Shown piece by piece: positions 12,130-25,300 of a stretch of 64,000 nucleotides of DNA (positions are counted from its first letter, which is position 1; each line of letters starts with the position of its first letter). The DNA is taken from NCBI GenBank assembly GCA_034231615.1, contig CM067322.1, positions 55,328,357-55,392,356 of the forward strand, given 5' to 3'. The translations under genes and the position numbers were made by a program. The notes beneath the pieces were generated by a model that was not told where the DNA came from, ran no database searches, and worked only from the letters and a program-made list of their open reading frames with translations. The stretch is from Meghimatium bilineatum (Eukaryota > Mollusca > Gastropoda > Stylommatophora > Philomycidae).

Positions 12130-12530
12130 TTGACGCTGCCCTCTGGCGCTATTCTGTCTTTTTCATTGTACTCAGTAAGAAATCTATTCGTCTCTCGCCA
12201 TGCCTCTACCTTTTCATGCCTTTTTTCATTAGCCGCCCCTCCAATGTTCGGACTGGACTGACTAGCGTCACTGTGTGTCGACAGTGCCGCTGCATGTGTT
12301 GGTGCTGGTGGTATCGGAGATATTGTCTGTCTCTTATGCATTCAAATCTCTTTCCATCTGCTGCCTCCACATTCTCGGACACGATCCCTAAATGGTTTGG
12401 CCAGAATCAGCATGAGCCGCCGTATTTCTGTTCCCAGAGTGCACCGAGAGGAGGTACATTTGGGATCTTGGTTATCTGCCAACCCTGGGTCCGCCGATAG
12501 CAATGCGTTCCCCTTGCACCCCAAATTGGT
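12130..12530. repeat. Dispersed GC-rich repeat, family G, copy 1
   Basis: It shares order and sequence with 41045-41430: the gacgctgccctctggcg type start, gactagcgtcactgtgtgtc, gacagtgccg, a cggagatattg block, cattctcggacacg, gccgccgtatttctgttccc and agagtgcaccgagagg. The function is unknown. Confidence 0.6.
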
Positions 12531-12687
12531 ACTGTAGTGTGGCATAGAAGACAAATACAAAACGTTTGTCAATGGATGGTTGCGTAGATTTGAAAAGGTA
12601 AGATAAGATCGACAATGCGGAATTCATGGAAAGAACTAAACATACAGAGATAATAATAATAGAACCTCAAGAGAGAATCAGTTTCTC

Positions 12688-13545
12688 ACTCTTATTCCCT
12701 ATATCTCTCTCTTATTCCCTATATTTGTTACTCTCATTCCCTATATCTCTCTCTTATTCCCTATATTTGTTACTCTTATTCCCTATATCTCTCTCTTATT
12801 CCCTATATGTGTTACTCTCATTCCCTATCTCTCTCTTATTCCCTATATTTGTTACTCTCATTCCCTATATCTCTCTCTTATTCCCTATATTTGTTACTCT
12901 TATTCCCTATATTTGTTACTCTTATTCCCTATATTTGTTACTCTCATTCCCTATATCTCTCTCTTATTCCCTATATTTGTTACTCTTATCCCCTATATCT
13001 CTCTCTTATTCCCTATATTTGTTACTCTTATTCCCTATATTTGTTACTCTTATTTCCTATATTTGTTACTCTCATTCCCTATATCTCTCTTATTCCCTAT
13101 ATTTGTTACTCTTATTCCCTATATTTGTTACTCTTATTCCCTATATTTGTTACTCTTATTCCCTATATCTCTCTCTTATTCCCTATATTTGTTACTCTCA
13201 TTCCCTATATCTCTCTCTTATTCCCTATATTTGTTACTCTTATTCCCTATATCTCTCTCTTATTCCCTATATTTGTTACTCTTATTCCCTATATTTGTTA
13301 CTCTCATTCCCTATATCTCTCTCTTATTCCCTATATTTGTTACTCTCATTCCCTATATCTCTCTCTTATTCCCTATATTTGTTACTCTCATTCCCTATAT
13401 CTCTCTCTTATTCCCTATATTTGTTACTCTTATTCCCTATATCTCTCTTATTCCCTATATTTGTTACTCTTATTCCCTATATCTCTCTTATTCCCTATAT
13501 TTGTTACTCTTATTCTCTATATATCTCACTCTTATTCCCTATATC
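12688..13545. repeat. Pyrimidine-rich ~42-bp composite minisatellite
   Basis: Two alternating subunits, tctctctcttattccctata and tttgttactcttattccct(ata), repeat for about 860 bp, with the second sometimes doubled. No stop codon falls in any plus frame, so overlapping frames of 338, 272 and 219 codons arise. They are not genes. Confidence 0.92.
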
Positions 13546-13814
13546 TTTCATTCACATTACTCTCAGCTCTAAACTGGTGTTTTTACCAATTTTTGGCAAA
13601 AAATTGGCATTCCCTTCGATTGTGAGGTTTTATGAAGAGTGAGAGAGAGTCTGTGCGTGCGAGTGTGTGTGTGTAGGAGACGCACAAGTTCCAAATGATG
13701 GTGTTACTCAATGTGGCTGTAGGGCGCAATGCAACTACCCAGAAAGTTCATATAAGGAATCGGTGTGGTGTTTGAGGATTGTAAATACCACCTCCTTAGT
13801 AGCAGAGCATAAGA

Positions 13815-13985
13815 TTGTATACTATAACAAACAATCAAAACAGATGCTAAACTACCCCCTCTCCTAGTTAACCGATTTCCCTCCTTCCCTCCCCCCACTC
13901 CTCTCATGAGATTTTATACTAACAAACAATCAAAAGAGATGCTAAACTATCCCCTCTCCTAATTAACCGATTTCCCCCTCCCCTA
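13815..13985. repeat. Two-copy ~64-bp duplication
   Basis: aacaaacaatcaaaacagat gctaaactaccccctctcct at about 13828 recurs at about 13921 with few changes, separated by about 30 bases. Confidence 0.8.
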
Positions 13986-14289
13986 CAAAAATCATCATAA
14001 TTCTCACAAAAATTAGGCAATTATTGTTCTTGTCCCAAAACACCAAAGCTATATCTAGTCATGTGAGCAAGACAGTCTAAAATGGTTGGTTTAACTTCTG
14101 AAAGTCACAAATAGGGCTTCAGCAGGCTTCAACACAGTAAAGATCATGAGTAGTGTAGTCAACCTCCTTAGTCGTATCTTAGCAAACCTACATGACAAGC
14201 AGCAATTAAGTATTATTCTTTGCTGCTTTACTGTCCCCAAAAACACGCAATCCAGCAATAGAGATAGAACTCAAAATGTTGTGCTAAAA

Positions 14290-14490
14290 ATGGATAGGAA
14301 AAACATTAAGAAGACCAACAGAAAGCAGTGTAAGACAAGCATTGTTCTAGAATACACAGTGAAAAAAGAAAAGAGGAAGACCACGACATACGTGGAGGAA
14401 ATAGTTAAATATATACACAAAGAATGTGTTAGACATGGGGGAAAAATGAAAGCAATAGCTAATGAGAAGATAAGCTGTAAGTAAATTTTT
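14290..14490 (+). mobile_element. Possible LINE C-terminal fragment
   Basis: The end of a 112-codon frame reads as a basic stretch with KKEKRKTTTYVEEIVKYI, similar in style to the basic Arg/Lys-Pro-Thr-Thr-(Tyr) tail of LINE polyproteins. Weak evidence. Confidence 0.3.
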
Positions 14491-14799
14491 TTAAGGATCT
14501 ATGTTCCACAAGCAATGAAAGATACATAATGTTGTGGTTTGACTTCGAACAAGCAATCTCACGAACACAAAGCAACTGGTTTGCCCACTTCCTCAAGGGT
14601 ATACCCGAACAATTAATAACATGAAGAGTAAAAGCTGTGAAGACCAATTCAATTTATGTAGAAATTGTTATTAGTATTTATCTCTCTATTTTTCTTTGTC
14701 TTTTTCTCTTCTGCTATAAGGCGTCAATTTATTAAATGATGATCAGTTTTCTGGCTATAGTTGTTTGGTTGCTTTATATGCAGCAATATTGTGACATCT

Positions 14800-15010
14800 C
14801 ATCTCCGGACATTGGCAACTACTTCAATCCACTTTCTTCTTGGTCTTTTCTTTTCAGTCTCATGTAGTATACTCTTACTTCTGGTCAATATGAGTTAATT
14901 TTCAGTAAATAGTCAAACCATTCAGTCTCCACTTCCACAATATGTTTATCTACAGATGTTGCTCCAATAATTCTTCCATATTATATAACAGCATCTTGTA
15001 CTTTAAAAAA
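14800..15010 (-). mobile_element. LINE fragment
   Basis: Related to 21690-21900: atccactttcttcttggtct, tgagttaattttcagtaaat, ccattcagtctcc, and gatgttgctccaataattct. The minus strand holds LINE-type C-terminal sequence, heavily broken. Confidence 0.5.
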
Positions 15011-15394
15011 AGACCATTTATGAAATACTGAAAAAGGTCAGCACAGATAAAATTTATTAACACCAGAAAAATGTGCAGTGTGAAGGAGATAACACATATA
15101 TTTATGCTTATTTTTTGTTATATGAAATGGTGCAAATTGCCAATTGTAAACATACCTACAATTCAATATACAAAATGGAAGAATACAGTAGAAAAGGTGG
15201 AGAATCATTAATAGCTTCACAATAATATCTGATCTCAAGAGCTGTAGCCAGGATATGGGACATTAATCATAGATTGTTTGGTAAAAAATACTTCAAAATA
15301 TTTACTTGGCAAAAATGGTATATTTTTATAAAACCTAAATATCTGTTCTCTAATTAATACCATGAATATATGCATGTTCAGAACTGTAAGATTC

Positions 15395-16240
15395 TGGATG
15401 TATGACAGAATAGTAAACCCATGTAAGATCCTGGATGTATGACAGAACAGTAAACCCATGTAAGATCCTGGATGTATGACAGAACAGTAAACCCATGTAA
15501 GATTCTGGATGTATGACACAGAACAGTAAACCCATTTAAGATCCTGGATGTATGACAGAATAGTAAACCCATGTAAGATCCTGGATGTATGACAGAACAG
15601 CAAACCCATGTAAGATCCTGGATGTATGACAGAACAGTAAACCCATGTAAGATCCTGGATGTATGACAGAACAGTAAACCCATGTAAGATCCTGGATGTA
15701 TGACAGAACAGTAAACCAATGTAAGATCCTGAATGTATGACAGAACAGTAAACCCATGTAAGATTCTGGATGTTTGACACAGAACAGTAAAACCCATGTA
15801 AGATCCTGGATGTATGACAGAACAGTAAACCCATTGAAGATTCTGGATGTATGACACAGAACAGTAAACCCATGTAAGATCCTGGATGTATGACAAACAG
15901 TAAACCCATTGAAGATTCTGGATGTATGACACAGAACAGTAAACCCATGTAAGATCCTGGATGTATAACAGAACAGTAAACCCATTTAAGATCCTGGATG
16001 TATGACAGAATAGTAAACCCATGTAAGATCCTGGATGTATGACACAGAACAGTAAACCCATGTAAGATTCTGGATGTATGACACAGAACAGTAAACCCAT
16101 TGAAGATTCTGGATGTATGACACAGAACAGTAAACCCATGTAAGATCCTGGATGTATGACACAGAACAGTAAACCCATGCAAGATCCTGGATGTATGACA
16201 CAGAACAGTAAACCCATGCAAGATCCTGGATGTATGCTGT
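15395..16240. repeat. 37-bp minisatellite
   Basis: About 22 units of tgtaagatcctggatgtatg acagaacagtaaaccca. A subset carries gacaca instead of gaca or tgaag instead of tgtaag. The unit has no minus-strand stop in any frame, so frames of up to 341 codons arise as artefacts. Confidence 0.92.
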
Positions 16241-16249
16241 AAAACAACT

Positions 16250-16470
16250 GTCACACACATCTAATCACATAGTACCATTAGAGTTCCCTTTCGCTGACCA
16301 GATTTCTAAATGTTAAACAGCTAAATAAGGTAATACTAATTCATTTATGATCCAAACGAACCAAATTTAGATGGCATATCTGCAAGAAAGATATAACTTG
16401 GATACATCTAGAAAAAGGATTCTATCTGCAATGATATATCATGAATGATATAAAGAAATGAGTTAAGGCT
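16250..16470. repeat. Dispersed repeat, family F, copy 1
   Basis: It matches 63688-63890: tcacacacatctaatcacat, cagatttctaaatgttaaac, ttatgatccaaacga, tttagatggcatatctgcaag and ctgcaatgatatatc. Confidence 0.6.
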
Positions 16471-16474
16471 GATG

Positions 16475-17120
16475 GGAATTGAAACAGGTCCATTCTAGCA
16501 GCATAGAATCGCGTTGCAACTTAAGTAAACAGGTTTTCTGTACTTGACCCAACCACATCCCCAAAGAAGGATGTTATCTCATCAAGACAATCAACCTATT
16601 TACTCAAGTCACTAAGAACGCACCAATCAAGACAAGGACTATTACAGTAACAAACATCCCATACAAGTATAATTTTTCAGGTGATATTTTAACGATACCC
16701 ACTATAGAACAACATTGGTTTTTGCATTTTATAAATGTTTTCTAATATGAACATTGGTTACGACTTTCCGGTCACGTGCTGCAAATATAGATCTAGATCT
16801 ACAAAGGCCGGATGCCGGTAGTTGAATAATATATATGGTTCATTTTGATTAATCTAAATATATCCATTGCATAAAAAACTAAGATGGTTATATTTTTATT
16901 AGTTCCTAGATCTACTTCGTAAAAACATCAATATAATTAAGGCCCATGCTTCTAAACAAGCTATGAATAAAATGTTATGTGATGTTGGCACTCCGAATAA
17001 TTTAAAAGCTTAAGTTGGCACACAGTTAGCAAAAAGTTGCCGATCCCTGTTATAAGGTATATGTATGGTTTTTAAGTTTTGTTTGTTCGTCTTAATACCA
17101 AGAAAATATGAGCTACTAGC
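16475..17120. other. No feature recognised
   Basis: AT-rich DNA. A palindromic tagatctagatcta lies near 16788. No exon or family member was matched. Confidence 0.35.
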
Positions 17121-17129
17121 TATTGCTTC

Positions 17130-17250
17130 CGAGGTACAATAGGCTTGTTTTATCACAGGCTTCTTGCATACCCAGAAGACATCAGCTCTTGGCGGTGTGC
17201 AGTGCCTTAAGAAGACTGCTACTCAGAGAAAGAAAGGAGGAAATTACAGC
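17130..17250 (+). repeat. Dispersed repeat, family C, 5' part
   Basis: It shares cataccc(a)gaagacatcagctctt, cagtgcctt and ctactcagagaaag with 37780-37870 and 52470-52570. Confidence 0.5.
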
Positions 17251-17537
17251 AATACATGGCTGTCCATTTGCAAAGACACATAACATCAAACAATGGCACT
17301 TGTCCTAAGATTCCTTTCGCATACTATAGAAGACATTTTATGGCTCAGATTGCTTGTGCTAGCCACATTCACCTTAACCATGGATTGTTGCTTAAATTCC
17401 TAACAGCACATTTGTTTGGTTAACCTTTAGCACTCCACATTAAAATTACACAATTTCCCTCCTGCAACAATATTCATTTTTGACAATTTGCTTTATTTTT
17501 GGTGGGTGTTTGGAAAACGCAATAACTTTGTTGTTCT

Positions 17538-17548
<11 letters not shown>

Positions 17549-17579
<31 letters not shown>
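17549..17579. repeat. (TA)n microsatellite
   Basis: About 15 TA dinucleotides. Confidence 0.9.
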
Positions 17580-17582
<3 letters not shown>

Positions 17583-17939
17583 ATGGAAATGATTACGGAA
17601 TTTAATTATGTAAATTGTGTTGGTGTATGTATGATATGTGATATGTTAGAAGATGGTGAAGACCAAAAATTCAACAACAAAATTAATTTAAATTAATACT
17701 GACTCACCTATACTTGTTCAACGTGTGGCATCCCTGATAAAATTCTTCTACATATTTATTTATTTATTGTATTTATGTTAATCAAACTAACATAATATCG
17801 CCTATGAAAACAAATAAAACATGTAAATATCACCTACCATGCCGGTCAATTCTCCCCCCTGTCCACTAGATCTAGGAATATTTCAGTCTGATATATAACT
17901 TAATGATATTCAATACCAAATATAATTTAACAATACATA

Positions 17940-18312
17940 CGATTAACATCACTGAAATGAAATGTGTGAGACGTATGAATGGAGTTAGCTTGAGAGACAA
18001 AATCAGGAATAAAACACTAAGGAAACAATAAGGCATCAAGTCAGCAATAGAATACATCCAGAAACAACAAGTTAAATGGTACGGCCACATAACCAGACAG
18101 TAAGAGCAAAGTATTATCCAAAAAACACTTAATAAACGATACGAAAACAGTTTACCTATTGGACGCCCTCGTAAAAGGTGGATAAATAATGTATTAGAGA
18201 CACTCGGAAATATAACAGCAGAAGAGGCAAATAGAAGGGCAAAAGACCATACACTCACACTCCCCTCAACACCGAAAGGTACATGAGGACAGAAAGAAGA
18301 AGAAGAAGAATA
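17940..18312 (+). mobile_element. LINE C-terminal end with (GAA)n-type tail
   Basis: The plus strand encodes MKCVRRMNGVSLRDKIRNKT, VKWYGHITRQ and PIGRPRKRWINNVLETL, typical of the polyprotein end of non-LTR elements. Stops interrupt it, and a gaaagaagaagaagaagaat tail follows. Confidence 0.75.
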
Positions 18313-18535
18313 TAATTCGGTGAAATGTCTTGGTCTATTCTCCAAAACTATCATGTTAATAATATCTACTTTAAAAATAAAAGTAACTCCCAAGAATTAT
18401 CCCATCAGAATCACAATCTGTAATGATTTCACTGAAATTTACTGTCATTTCAACCCGATTCTCATTGATCACGTCACTCAGCACAGATGACTAGAAATTA
18501 AAACAACAACTCCAATATTTTTTCCTCTTCCAAAC

Positions 18536-18634
18536 TTAATGCAGAAAAGGAAATAGAGTATTATTGCTTAATGCAGGAAAAGGAAATAGAGTATTATTGC
18601 TTAATGCAGGAAAAGGAAATAGAGTATTATTGCC
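18536..18634. repeat. 33-bp tandem repeat, three units
   Basis: Units of cttaatgcaggaaaaggaaa tagagtattattg. The first lacks one G. Confidence 0.9.
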
Positions 18635-18657
18635 AGTAAGGTGTCACTGATTCCGAT

Positions 18658-18722
18658 CACGTGAACCTTAAACACCATGTAGCTTCTCTCATGAGAAATT
18701 ACATTATGCTTAAGGTTCATGT
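18658..18722. repeat. ~64-bp imperfect palindrome
   Basis: The sequence from acgtgaaccttaaacacc to gcttaaggttcatgt is its own reverse complement with a handful of mismatches, centred on tctcatgaga. Both strands therefore encode similar MNLKH peptides. Confidence 0.8.
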
Positions 18723-19210
18723 TGCTAAATGTGTGCAATGCACACATCCCCAGTGGCTGTTTATAGATAGAAAGTTGCGGGCGACACCCGTCCACGACAG
18801 CGTGATACAGGTTAAGTGCAGTATACCTCTTAAGGTGACGTACGCTGTTGACGTACAACAGCGGATGTTAATCCAATTTGTTTATATCAGAGCTTTACAA
18901 CCATCAAAAAATAGTGGAGGTGGCAGCTCTGGTAATCGAGGCACTACAACCTTCTTACGGCACAACAATAATACTATTGTCTAGAAAGACAGAAAACTGC
19001 CAGTCGGTAAGGTTAGTATTACTAGCAATTGACAACAAGAAATGGTACCTATAGTAATAATAACAGAAGTATGAAAAGAAGTAATAACTTTCACATTACA
19101 AGCTTATCTGTTCTGGTAGCAGGTGTTATTAAAGATATAGTAATACTAGTAGTACTAATAGCAGCAACAACGTCAGAAACACATTTTCGAAGTTAACAAA
19201 GGGATCCTAC

Positions 19211-19319
19211 CTGTCACTGTCAACTATATTTGATGTTGAGTAGTCTCCCTTGACATTATAGGTTGTATCTTTGTCTATATTATCATTACGAGCAAGCAGT
19301 TCCTCAAGGAATCCTAAAT
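19211..19319 (-). CDS. TALPID3: TALPID3 exon 6
   Basis: A 109-nt exon, found from its splice signals, has a ctgtcag acceptor and a GACAG|gtagga donor. The single base carried from exon 5 completes its first codon. It encodes LGILEELLARNDNIDKDTTY and onward, matching the family's LLEQIL.NND block after the TPAPR motif. It ends in phase 2. No following exon was found to the left. Confidence 0.7.
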
Positions 19320-22300
19320 CTGACAGATGTACAACCAAAATAATAAATTATGGGTTACAATTTTCCTATACAATAAGTGATTCAACACTTGCTTAATACA
19401 TTTTAAACTGTATATTCAGAGGCAATGTGTGACCCTCTGAGATCTGTAAGCAATAATGGGGAATCCAATGTTGACTTTATCCATGGACATCTAGATATAT
19501 ATGTATATTATAAGTCCTTGCTTCATAACACTGTGCTAATTTTACTTAGTATATACCCATGTAATGAACATTCTTATGATTATATAAAAAAACATACAAC
19601 TCCTAATCAGAGTCAAACTCTACAAACTCTCACCTCAGAGACTGGTGCTCTACCCTCGTGGTCGTGCACCTCAATGGTTCTAAAAACAAATAGAACCATT
19701 TAATCTAGAAATCACATCAGTTTATTTGTGAAATTCCTGACACCAAGATTTAATGAATAAAAAAAAATTCCAATACACAATTACACTTTCTGTCTAACAC
19801 TATGGGATTATTTCATAAATGAAGACTACGCCACAACTTTATAGAGTGTTTTTCAAATTAAGAGTAACCTACACCTAGTGGAATCACTTGGACAGATGCT
19901 AACAACTTTTCTGTGCCATCATTCCTCACCACAAATTAAGACATTTCATTTGAAGCTATCTGCAGGGAAGGTTATGCCGATTCTATTTTAGGATGAATGA
20001 AGGGTTTATTTTACAGCACTGTATGTCAAGGGGGAAAACTTTCCACCATTATGTGAATTGAGATCTTCTCAGAAATTATATTCAACCCAAAATAAAACCC
20101 AAATGATGTGGACTTCTGAGTAAAGACATACTTTAGGAACATGACATTGTTCTACCCTATAATGCCAGCGCAATAGTCATTGGGAGGAAAGACCTTCAGG
20201 TTCAATGAAGAGGTACAGCAGACAGTACATGAGTGGTTAGACTGGAGCAACCAAGAGCATATTTTTCAATGGGAACTATACAAGAACTTTATAAGCACTG
20301 GAGGACTTATATCGAATGCAATGATGACTACATAACAAAATTATAGTTGTGCTTTACGTTTTCAGAACATATTCACTAAAAAAAAACATTTATAGTTTTA
20401 ATTTGAAGTACTCTGTAATTTCAATCAAATTTGCTATCAAATATCTTTAAAGTTGTGAGTTGTCAATTAGCTGCACTCCGCCGAAGATGGATGTGTGGGG
20501 CAATTGATGCAAATAAAATGGCGACACAAAGGTTTTTCATTCTCTGGACTACATCCTTCTGGAAATCTAATAGGACTGTGGTCCTGTTACAAGAGATATC
20601 CAGTGGGAGTTTGAGAATGAACGATGAAGAAGAATTAGCTGCACAGTATTCAATGCCTTCTCTATCAAGACACCTGAGAGAACCACACAAGAAAATGTGA
20701 CTTTTTAGCAAGTTAAAAACAGATTATATCTTATTTTTTTGTTTTTTTATGTATTTTTCTTCATTTTCTTTATTTTTTATTATTTTTTTCTCTCATTCTT
20801 TAGTAGAGTGTATTCCAGAAATGCAAAAGTCTCTGTATGCGAAAGTTCTGACGGTTTCAAAATCTGTCCAACCTATCTGATCAACCACTATACAACAAAA
20901 AATTCTAATTAGATGATATTCCAATATAGTGATGATTTCCTATTGTGGAAACCTCACATTTCTTAAGTATAATTACATTTACATTTTCAGTGCGACATTC
21001 AGATAACCTCGAATTACACATAACGCATGGGGAGGGAGAGGATCAGATGGAATGACCCTGACCATGATCCTAGTTGCCGACATGCACATCACATGGAATA
21101 TGGTCAAAATCAGCACTCTGCAGGATGTGACAATTGCCTTGTAGAGCCAACCATCAGAAACAGATGTTAGCCCTGCATAATAGGAAAATTCCACCCCTGA
21201 AAATTGCCTGCCCTATTCTGCTTCTTATCTCTGTTTAACTTCTTCCATCTGCTGTAATCGCTGCACCTAAATATTTGAATTGGTGGACCTGTTTTAATAC
21301 TATATCATTCACTTTGATCTTGCAAGGTGTGGTATTTTGTTTCTTTGAAATAACCATTACTTCTGTTTTCTGTATATTTAGGAAGAGTCTGCTCATAATC
21401 AATCAATAATCATACTTCCTATGGATTAATACAAACAAAACAAGCATTAGGTTACACTTGTATAATGTGTATGATATAAATATAAATCGATGTAATTGCA
21501 TTATGTGTAGCTTCTTGATGGTCCAGTGGTTGGCAATTCTTTGCAGTATTTACATCACTGTTATGAACAACTATTTATATTTCTCTGCTTTAAACTGTCG
21601 TAGGATTGAATGTCGACTGGTTTTTGGGCAATGGCACGTTCGGTCGCTTGATATGAGGTAATATTGTGATGTTTCAGAAAGTTGTTAATTCCTTCAATCC
21701 ACCTTCTTCTTGGTCTTTCTCTACTTCTTGCTGTTCCATTATTATGCTTTTTGTATTTTTTTATTGTTGTATGCTTTCGCTGTTAGCCAATATGGATTCA
21801 TTCTCATAAGTGGCCAAACCATTTCAGTCTGTTTTTCAATATATTTGACTACAGACGTTGTTCCAACAGTTCTTGTCATCTCTTCATTCCTCATATGAGC
21901 TCTTCTTGTTCTGTTTGCTGCTTTTCTTATACATCTCATTTCACATGTAACAAGCGTTCTCTCATATTCTTTACTTGGTGTCCATATCTGGCATTGATAA
22001 CACAATGTCGGTATGAAGATTGAATTTACGATCTGCCTTTTGGATTCCATCGCGATGGAAGTGTGTTTCAAAAATGGTTAAGTAAATAATTTACATAGTT
22101 GGTTTTTTTTAACTCTTGAGCTATCTGTCCATTCTTCCGACGTCTGTAAACATTCTCCCAAGATATTTAAATTCCTGCACTTGTTTTGGAAGTTCTTCAT
22201 TTATCTAACAACATCGCTGTTATCAAAATCAAGATAGAAAAACCACAATACACCTAGAATTTACCTCCTCTGAGTTGGAGGCTTCTTTCTGCAGCATTCG

Positions 22301-25300
22301 ACAGTGCTAAGAGTTGGTAACATGACACCTATCTGAAGACCTTACTTGAGGGTAAAGTTGAAGGGAGGTGAGCAAGAAATAATTAGAGATACAAGTGGGA
22401 GAGTAACATCATACAATAGACAGGTTACAGTCTAGCAGAGTGCACCTCCAAAACAAGAGACAGGGAATGTTGGAGGTTTGTTGCTGCCAACCTTCATTGC
22501 AGAGATGGCACTTGATGGTGAAGAGTTAGTTTGTTCTGGGTATGAAATAAAGCTCTAGACAAACACTCCATTGCATATTGGAAACAAGAGTGTCATCACT
22601 TATTACTCCTGAGAATCAAAACAAACAAAGAAAAAAACAGTCACCAACTTTGGCAAGTCAACATATGGGCAACTCATGAACTGACAATGTGAAGAAAATA
22701 TAAACAGCACAAATATATGGATCGCTTACTTTTTTGTGGTTCTTTGGGAAGTGAGTATGGTATGGGCTTAGGCACTCTATCCCTTGGTGCAGGTGTATCC
22801 AAATGTGAGCCCTGTAGCTCTCTTACTTCATTCAAGTAGTTGTGGTGCTTACTAAGTGTAACAGGGTTGAAGGTTGGTTGACTGTGAGTGATGGAGTTAT
22901 ATGCAGGATAGCTGTGAATGTTATGATTATATTTGGGCATGCTTTGTGAAGATATACCAGGACGGTTTCTAACTTGAGGAATGCGACTGTTCTGAAGTTG
23001 TCTAGTTGGTGAAATCTTTTTATTTGTTAGATACTCATGGCTGTTGCTGTTTCTTGCTTGAGACATAAACAGAAGTTGAGCCTGAAATAGAAATCATAAA
23101 ATGTTGGTTAATCAGCAGCCAATCATACATCAGTTAACAGACACCAAAACAATTAAAACATTCATAATAATCAGCAGCTAGAATTCCTGTAAGCAATTTT
23201 AAGATAAAAATTACAAATTAACTACAGTAAAACAATCACTCATGACATCCATGTATTGCCTTGGCCCACAAGTGGAGTAAAGAATAGCAACACTGTTTAA
23301 CGCTCATGCATACTCTAAGAGGTGACTAAGGAGGTTTTGGGGTGAAGTTGACTATCCCATACAATAAAGAGTAAAAGGACCCTGAACCATGCTATGGTCA
23401 GATGTGTCAGACCAAAAGGTGCAGATATCGCAGCTAAGTTGTAAACCATGACACAATGTATTCTGTTCTCCTAACTACATTCTGATAATCTACAGGAGCT
23501 AAGAATGAATGAAGAAGAAGAAGAATCACTCATATTTTATCATTGGTATTTGGGTCAAAGGGCATGAGCCCATGGACCGCTGGATCAGCAACCATCATTG
23601 GTACTATTATTTCATATCATTATCATAGCAATAGGGTCATAGGGATGTCACTCTGGAAACCTCAACACAAAAATCCTGCAATGCCTCTATATTGTCAGTT
23701 CCTTGTTTATGTATGGAGAATATTAATTCTATCAAGTCTTGGTACTTTACGGGGAGAGATGCCTACATTTTTAATGGAACAAAAATATATAATATTAAAA
23801 TGTATGTAGCAAAAAATGAACTAGGGACAGATAAGCAGTGTTAGCATAAATATCAATACAGATGCAGCACGCATTTCACAGTCGCTAGGACTGCTGCCGA
23901 ATGCATCAATCTGAGCGCTACCAACTGATAGCTCCCTCCATTGGATGATTCTTTTCATTTTTTTTCCTCTCTTCATCTCCACAAGTCTGTAACAAACTAA
24001 CAAACGTATCTGTAGCCGAAATGCTCAGTAAACAGACATCTCCAATAAAATTAGCCATTGTGTTTTTGTGGAAACATGATTTGTTAGTGACATGATTTTT
24101 TTAATTTATGGAGTTTTGAGACAACTTGTTCACAAGGAATGATATTATTAGAATGTACACTGATGACACAGCCGTAGTTACAATAGAAATATGCACGATG
24201 CAGGTGATTTGTATACCAAATATAATGTAGAAAGTGACATTTAAGTTTCTTTGTTAGATAGACTAACAAAGGACAATGTCTGTGGACAATGAGGAAGAAA
24301 TTCATGGTAGACCTACTAATTGTTGCATCACGAATTTTGCCTAACTAATGTTGTTTTTCCAGTAGAATTGAGACATCGAATGATTGGCTGTTTGTAATGG
24401 GATCTGTAAGTTTTTTTCTCTTACTTGTGTGTAACGTTATTCTGTGTTCTAATTTATTTTTTCTACAGCTAATTTTATTTTTTAATTTTGTTTTACACAT
24501 ATATAAGCCTACATCAATTCAATAGCAGAAAAAAATTAAAGATTCTCGGTTTATACACAGAAATATACGGTATGACATTTTGGTTGAAATCAGCATTGAG
24601 TATTCCTAGAATGTTTCTGTGGTCATTTCTTAACAATTAACAATTAACATAAACTTGCTAGTCTTAAGATCAACAATCCTTAGTTTAAATAAATAGTGCA
24701 TTCTTCTTCTTCTTTCGTTCACTTGAAACATGTCTATATCTGTAATTCTGTCTACTTAATAAAACTCACTGTCTTTTGTAGTTCATACAGTGTCCCATAG
24801 AGCTTTGATTCCAGTGTTGTTTCCTCTGGCCAATATGTATGCCTCAGCGTTTCATGCTCAGAACACTCTTGAAGTATATGTTTGGCACTCTGTGCTGCCT
24901 GTCCACATGTACACATGGCCGTGTTGCCAATCTTGAACTTTATAGTGCATTCTAAATTACCTGCAACCATTCTTTATTCCTTCACAAACACTGAGCTTGA
25001 AACTCTGAGATTTAAACATAGACCTACTACATTACCATTCTTTAAATGTATATCATTCGTATTATTTTCTACCCCAATTCAGAAATATAGTGACCCATTT
25101 AAAGAAGGTTCCACAATTCATAACCGGAGCAAAACATTTCTGAAATAAATCCAACACATTCAGAAAAGAATGTATTGAAAACAAAGTAAATCAATCATAA
25201 ATAATGTGAACTCATTCAGAAGCAAGTTAGCCCATTTAGAAATAATGAAAGACAGCTTAAAAAACAAATAAATCTTTTCTTTTACAAGTAAACCCTTACC

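Noticed and set aside
12626..13642. Long plus-strand open frames (338, 272 and 219 codons) as a repetitive membrane protein
   Set aside because: They are overlapping readings of one stop-free tandem repeat; there is no unique sequence, splice support or conserved domain.
15235..16260. Minus-strand frames of up to 341 codons
   Set aside because: They come from a 37-bp minisatellite with no stop in any minus frame. The unit is not a multiple of three, so the peptide cycles through three frames.
17701..17745. A short minus-strand TALPID3 exon with a gtgagt donor near 17705
   Set aside because: The donor is good, but the only acceptor gives a 26-nt exon with a stop in the required phase and no similarity to the family.
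22674..23066. Independent minus-strand gene starting at the Met at 23066
   Set aside because: The frame is open through an acceptor at 23081, phase-matches neighbouring exons and carries the TALPID3 TPAPR motif, so it is an internal exon.
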